Source of the DNA: an uncultured Pseudomonadota bacterium
Lineage (GTDB): Bacteria; Pseudomonadota; Gammaproteobacteria; Steroidobacterales; Steroidobacteraceae
DNA: 18,255 bases
Direction of reading: 5' to 3'
Assembly: GCA_903890265.1 (NCBI GenBank)
Contig: CAITAM010000132.1
Location: 1-18,255, forward strand
Positions 14,992-18,255 of this stretch are shown here, piece after piece. Every line of letters begins with the position of its first letter. Position 1 is the first letter of the stretch. The notes beneath the pieces were generated by a model that saw nothing but the letters and a program-made list of their open reading frames with translations, made no database searches and had not been told where the DNA came from. Both the position numbers and the translations under genes were made by a program.

Positions 14992-15088
14992 GGAATCCAT
15001 TGACGGCCTATCACCGAACTGCCTTGCAGACCGTTTAACGTTGGCACGTCGCCAATCCAGCGCGTTCGGCGGGTAAAGGATGACCGGT

Positions 15089-17161
15089 ATGGACAGTGAG
15101 CACAGGCGCCGGATTCGCGGGACGGCCACCGCCACGCTGCTGCTCGCGGCATGCGCTGCCGCTGCCGAGCCCACGGCCGGTGAGCCGGCCGACCGCACGG
15201 CCGACGAGCGCCTCGGCGAAATCGTCGTCTTTGGCCGGCGCGATCGCGATCCCAGCCAGATATCGGCCGATGCCGAGCGACTGGTGGCGGTGCCCGGTGC
15301 CCTGGGTGATCCCGTGAGCGCCGTGTTCAGTCTGCCGGGCGTCGTCTACGCGGGTGGCGATACCGGCACGCCCGCCGTGCGCGGGTCCGGTCCTGAAGAC
15401 AACCTCTACCTCGTCGACGCGCTGCCGGTCGCCTACGTGTTTCACTCGCTGGACGTCGGTGCCTCGGTATTCAGCGATCAGATTCTCGGTACGTTCGAAC
15501 TACGGCCGGCCGCCTACGGTCCCGAGTTTGCCAATGTCACCGGTGCGGTATTCGATATCGGCCTTCGCGACCCGCGCAACCAGCCACTGCGGACCACCGT
15601 CGACCTGTCGATGATCCGCTCGGGGCTCTTCGTCGAGTCGGGCCTGACCGAGCACACGGCGGCATACGCCTCGGTACGCCAGAGTACTTTCCATCTTTTC
15701 ATCAAGTCCGGTGCCACGAGCGACGGGATCGAACTCACCAAGCCGCCGCGCGACAGCGATTACCAGGCCAAGTGGGTCTGGCGCCTTGGCGAACAGCAGA
15801 AGCTGACGCTGGCGGCGAACGGCGCGACGGACTCGGCCCAGGCCGGGTTCCAGTCCGACTCGCAGATCGTGGCCGAGAACCCGGATTTCCTCGGCGCCGC
15901 GCGGCTCGATACCCACTACAACAACCAGACACTGACGTGGGATCGCGCGGTGACCGACGGCGCGCAGATCCGGCTCGCCGTCGGCCACGGCCGGGAGGTC
16001 AGCGATTCGTCGCTCGGTTCGGGCTATTTCTTCAACGAAGTGCTTGACCGGGACGTCGCACGCGCGCTCATCGACGCCCCGCTCGGCGGCGTGAACACGC
16101 TGCACCTCACGGGAGAAGTGTCGCGCACCCGACACGATGCCGACTATCGCCAGGTCCTGTTCGTCTGTAACGAATTTGACCCGACCTGCACGGACAACCG
16201 GCGCGGCATCGTGGCGGGTACGCCCGGCCTGCTTGAGACCTCGCGCGTCGCGGCCCTCTCCGACAGCTGGCACCCGCGGTCCGATCTTCGTGTCGACGGC
16301 GGTTTGCAGTGGCATACCAACTCGTACACGGGCGAGCGCTTTGTCGAGCCGCGCGGCGCGGTGCACTGGAGCGTGACGGGGTCGACGACGCTGAGCGCCA
16401 AAGCGGGCGAGTACGACCGGCTGCAGAGTACGCAGTACCTCTACGAGGGCATTGGTAACCCCGGGCTGCGCTCCGCGCGCGCGACCCACTACGCCGTCGG
16501 GCTGCGCGAGGATCTGGGCGGCGGCTACGGCGTGTCGGTGGAACCGTACGTGAAGACGCTGTCCAACCTGCCGCTCGCGCTCGATCCGGCGCAACCTGAC
16601 GCGGCGCGGCTGTACAGCAACGACGTCCGCGGTCGTGCCTACGGCGCAGACCTGTTCCTCGAGAAGAAGCGCACCGATCGCTGGTCGGGGTGGCTCGCGC
16701 TCAGTTACGCCCGCAGCGAGCGCACGGACGAGCGCACCGGGCTCACGAGTCGCTACTACCTCGATACGCCCGTCATCGCCAACGCGGTGTGGAGCTACCA
16801 GTGGCGGCCGACGATTGACGTCGGGGCGCGCTTGACCGTGCGCAGCGGGCAGCCCACGACACCGATCGTTGGCGTGGCGGAGAATCCGTACTTTCCCGGC
16901 TACGTCACGCCGCTGTACGGGGCACCCTATTCGACGCGGTTACCGACCTACCGGCGTCTTGATCTGCGCATCAAGTGGTCGTTCAGCCTGTACGGCAACC
17001 CGAGTTCACTCAGCCTCGACGTGATCAACGCGCTCAATTCGAAAAATGTCGAGACGCGCGTGCTCGATTACCTGAAGAGCACTGCCGGCGGCCCGGTCTA
17101 CACCAAGGACTACGAGGGACTGCCGTTCTTCCCCGCCCTGACGCTCCGCGTCCGCTTCTGA
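15089..17161 (+). CDS. TonB-dependent outer-membrane receptor
   Basis: The product has about 690 residues. The ATG at 15089 has AAAGGA 8 nt upstream; an ATG at 15080 overlaps that site and is less likely. After a basic N-terminus comes a short hydrophobic stretch, LLLAACAAAA, which can be read as a type I signal or as a lipobox (LAAC, Cys22). A TonB-box-like GEIVVFGRR follows near residue 43. The plug domain spans VFSLPGVVYAGGDTGTPAVRGSGPEDNLYLVDALPV and on to GPEFANVTGAVFDIGLRDP. The remainder is beta-barrel with alternating and aromatic residues, ending in LRVRF with terminal Phe. It should import a scarce or large ligand using TonB energy. The ligand is unknown: there is no siderophore or B12 gene nearby and no FecA-type signalling extension. 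Confidence 0.9.
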   Translation: MDSEHRRRIRGTATATLLLAACAAAAEPTAGEPADRTADERLGEIVVFGRRDRDPSQISADAERLVAVPGALGDPVSAVFSLPGVVYAGGDTGTPAVRGSGPEDNLYLVDALPVAYVFHSLDVGASVFSDQILGTFELRPAAYGPEFANVTGAVFDIGLRDPRNQPLRTTVDLSMIRSGLFVESGLTEHTAAYASVRQSTFHLFIKSGATSDGIELTKPPRDSDYQAKWVWRLGEQQKLTLAANGATDSAQAGFQSDSQIVAENPDFLGAARLDTHYNNQTLTWDRAVTDGAQIRLAVGHGREVSDSSLGSGYFFNEVLDRDVARALIDAPLGGVNTLHLTGEVSRTRHDADYRQVLFVCNEFDPTCTDNRRGIVAGTPGLLETSRVAALSDSWHPRSDLRVDGGLQWHTNSYTGERFVEPRGAVHWSVTGSTTLSAKAGEYDRLQSTQYLYEGIGNPGLRSARATHYAVGLREDLGGGYGVSVEPYVKTLSNLPLALDPAQPDAARLYSNDVRGRAYGADLFLEKKRTDRWSGWLALSYARSERTDERTGLTSRYYLDTPVIANAVWSYQWRPTIDVGARLTVRSGQPTTPIVGVAENPYFPGYVTPLYGAPYSTRLPTYRRLDLRIKWSFSLYGNPSSLSLDVINALNSKNVETRVLDYLKSTAGGPVYTKDYEGLPFFPALTLRVRF

Positions 17162-17174
17162 GGCGCGCGACGCA

Positions 17175-17203
17175 CGGCGGTCAGCGCGCGACCCTGACCG
17201 TCG
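17175..17203. terminator. 10-bp stem-loop between convergent TonB receptor and sodC
   Basis: CGGCGGTCAG (17175-17184) pairs with CTGACCGTCG (17194-17203) through ten pairs including one G-U, over a 9-nt loop. It lies 14 bp after the receptor stop and 34 bp before the sodC stop on the other strand, so a bidirectional terminator is likely. There is no U-tract, which is common in very GC-rich genomes. Confidence 0.45.
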
Positions 17204-17237
17204 AGTCCCGCGCCGCCGCGCGATCCGGCCGTGGCGA

Positions 17238-17756
17238 TCAGGGCATCGTCACGACGCCGCAGGCGACGCGGGGCCCGGAATTGCCGGACGGCTGCGTGAC
17301 GAGGTCGTCCTTGTCGCGGTGAACGATGAGGCTGTGGCCGACGATCGAGGTCGGTCCCGCGCTCAAGGTCAGGCCGACGAGTGTCAGTGTCGTATCGACA
17401 CGGCCGGCCCCGTCGGCACGGACGCTCGGCAGGTCACCGGCATGGTGCGGGGCATCGCCCGGGCCTCCGTGCGGCTGGCTCGTCGGATTGAAGTGCCCGC
17501 CGGCGCTCGCCGCGTCTGCGGCCGAGCAATCGCCCTTCTCGTGGACGTGGAAGCCGTGCTCCGAATTCGGCGCAAGGCCGTTCAGTACGACATGCGCCGT
17601 GACGCCGGTCTTGCTCTCGGTGAGATCAACCCGGCCCGTCACGGTGCTGTTGGAGCGTGACTCGAGGCTGGCCGTGGCGCGCGGTGCCGGGGGCTGGGTC
17701 GCGCAGGCGCCGAGCAGGGCGCTGGTCACGACGACGGAGACGATCTGGATTCGCAT
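17238..17756 (-). CDS. sodC: Cu/Zn superoxide dismutase, lipoprotein form
   Basis: The product has 172 residues from the ATG at 17756 (GGAG 8 nt upstream). The signal ends with LGAC, so Cys18 is probably lipidated and the enzyme is anchored at a membrane facing the periplasm. All active-site residues are visible: Cu ligands His70, His72 (HVHEKGDC) and His146; bridging His88 (GGHFNP); Zn ligands His96, His105 and Asp108 (HHAGDLP); disulfide Cys77-Cys166; and the catalytic Arg163 in GNSGPRVACGVV. It converts superoxide to oxygen and hydrogen peroxide, protecting the envelope from external superoxide. The frame extends upstream to 17954 but overlaps the divergent CoA-transferase start, so the shorter form is correct. 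A TATGCT hexamer reading leftwards at 17793-17798, within a 5-bp inverted repeat, may be its -10. Confidence 0.95.
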   Translation of the reverse strand: MRIQIVSVVVTSALLGACATQPPAPRATASLESRSNSTVTGRVDLTESKTGVTAHVVLNGLAPNSEHGFHVHEKGDCSAADAASAGGHFNPTSQPHGGPGDAPHHAGDLPSVRADGAGRVDTTLTLVGLTLSAGPTSIVGHSLIVHRDKDDLVTQPSGNSGPRVACGVVTMP

Positions 17757-17786
17757 GGCCTGGGCTCCGGGGGAAGTGGTGCGGGT

Positions 17787-17803
17787 CGGGCAAGCATAGC
17801 CCG
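17787..17803. promoter_or_regulatory. Inverted repeat with possible sodC -10
   Basis: CGGGC (17787-17791) and GCCCG (17799-17803) flank AAGCATA, whose complement contains TATGCT, a 4-of-6 match to a -10 box for leftward transcription of sodC. No good -35 was found 16-18 bp away, so this is tentative. Confidence 0.22.
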
Positions 17804-17946
17804 CCGCCGCGTGCCGTGCCCGTCGCGCCGGCGCCCGAGAGCGTCGCCAATGGCACAGTCCTGCCACCCTGCCGTCGTCCGTGGTGGCGTCCGTCATGGC
17901 GCTGGGCGAAACTAGTGTGCTGTCCAGGGCGCCTAGGAGTCGGAGC

Positions 17947-18255
17947 ATGAACAAGGTTTACCGCGACGCGGAGTCGGCACTGCAGGGTCTGCTGCAGGAC
18001 AACATTACGGTCGCCGCCGGTGGCTTTGGCTTGTGCGGGATTCCGGAGAATCTCATCGCGGCCTTGGCCCGTTCGGGTGTCAAGGGTCTCACCATCCTCG
18101 GCAACAACGCGGGCGTGGACGGCTTTGGCATGGGCGTGTTGCTGAACAACCACCAGGTCAGGAAGGTCGTTGCCTCCTACGTGGGGGAGAACAAGGAGTT
18201 CGAGCGGCAGGTCCTGAGCGGCGAGCTCGAGCTTGAACTCGCGCCGCAGGGCACG
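17947..18255 (+). CDS. scoA: 3-oxoacid CoA-transferase subunit A (SCOT-type), 3' end outside window
   Basis: The frame is open from the ATG at 17947 to the window end (103 codons visible). AGGAG (17935-17939) lies 7 nt before the start. The sequence has the glycine-rich GGFGLCGIPENLI, then LTILGNNAGVDGFGMGVLL and VASYVGENKEFERQ, followed by LSGELELELAPQGT, which closely match alpha subunits of succinyl-CoA:3-ketoacid CoA-transferase. Together with a beta subunit, probably encoded just downstream, it would move CoA from succinyl-CoA to acetoacetate, linking ketone-body or poly-hydroxybutyrate turnover and branched-chain amino-acid breakdown to the TCA cycle. Family resemblance to the AtoD subunit is also strong, and the donor specificity cannot be settled from this fragment. 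The gene is divergent from sodC with a 190-bp gap. Confidence 0.93.
   Translation, partial: MNKVYRDAESALQGLLQDNITVAAGGFGLCGIPENLIAALARSGVKGLTILGNNAGVDGFGMGVLLNNHQVRKVVASYVGENKEFERQVLSGELELELAPQGT

Noticed and set aside
15000..15039. Promoter for the TonB receptor from TTGACG at 15000-15005
   Set aside because: No acceptable -10 lies 16-18 bp downstream. TTTAAC at 15034-15039 is 28 bp away.
13449..15152. 567-codon open frame opposite the porin gene
   Set aside because: It covers the whole porin gene in antisense and shows no recognisable motif. The porin has a signal peptide, ribosome site and C-terminal Phe.

Overview
The window is about 18 kb of very GC-rich bacterial DNA with strong third-position GC bias. 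Long open frames occur on the strand opposite nearly every gene, which is a composition effect. The protein set (GGDEF-EAL regulator, ModF-like double ABC ATPase, OprO/OprP-type porin, TonB-dependent receptor, lipoprotein Cu/Zn superoxide dismutase, SCOT-type CoA transferase) points to a Gram-negative proteobacterium, most likely a high-GC gammaproteobacterium. That placement is inferred from protein style and composition, not from a marker gene. No tRNA, rRNA, CRISPR array, insertion sequence or phage gene was seen.

Layout from left to right: the 3' end of a GGDEF-EAL cyclic-di-GMP phosphodiesterase (+); a convergent ModF-like tandem ABC ATPase (-); a divergent region with a 12-bp palindrome and a 15-bp tandem repeat; a secreted alpha/beta hydrolase (+); an FAD-linked 2-hydroxyacid dehydrogenase (-); a secreted M20 metallopeptidase (+); a tight GT2-GtrA pair (-); a 336-bp divergent gap; a secreted YtcJ-type amidohydrolase (+); a small ComFB-family protein (-); an octaheme cytochrome c lipoprotein with HEAT and TPR regions (+); an OprO/OprP-like porin (+); a TonB-dependent receptor (+); a lipoprotein Cu/Zn superoxide dismutase (-); and the 5' part of a 3-oxoacid CoA-transferase A subunit (+), cut by the window end.

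Most genes are single transcription units, alternating in strand and separated by short gaps. The only clear operon is GT2-GtrA. Several products are exported: three hydrolases, the multiheme cytochrome, the porin, the TonB receptor and SodC. This gives the region an envelope and nutrient-handling character. The cytochrome, porin and receptor form a same-strand run (11088-17161) and are the most interesting block, because the octaheme-HEAT-TPR lipoprotein has no established function that I can name. The second point of interest is the ComFB homologue, a family recently linked to cyclic-dinucleotide binding, in the same window as a c-di-GMP phosphodiesterase.

Several start codons were moved inward from the longest open frame, using Shine-Dalgarno spacing and the position of signal peptides or domains. 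Promoter, operator and hairpin calls were made by eye and carry low confidence.
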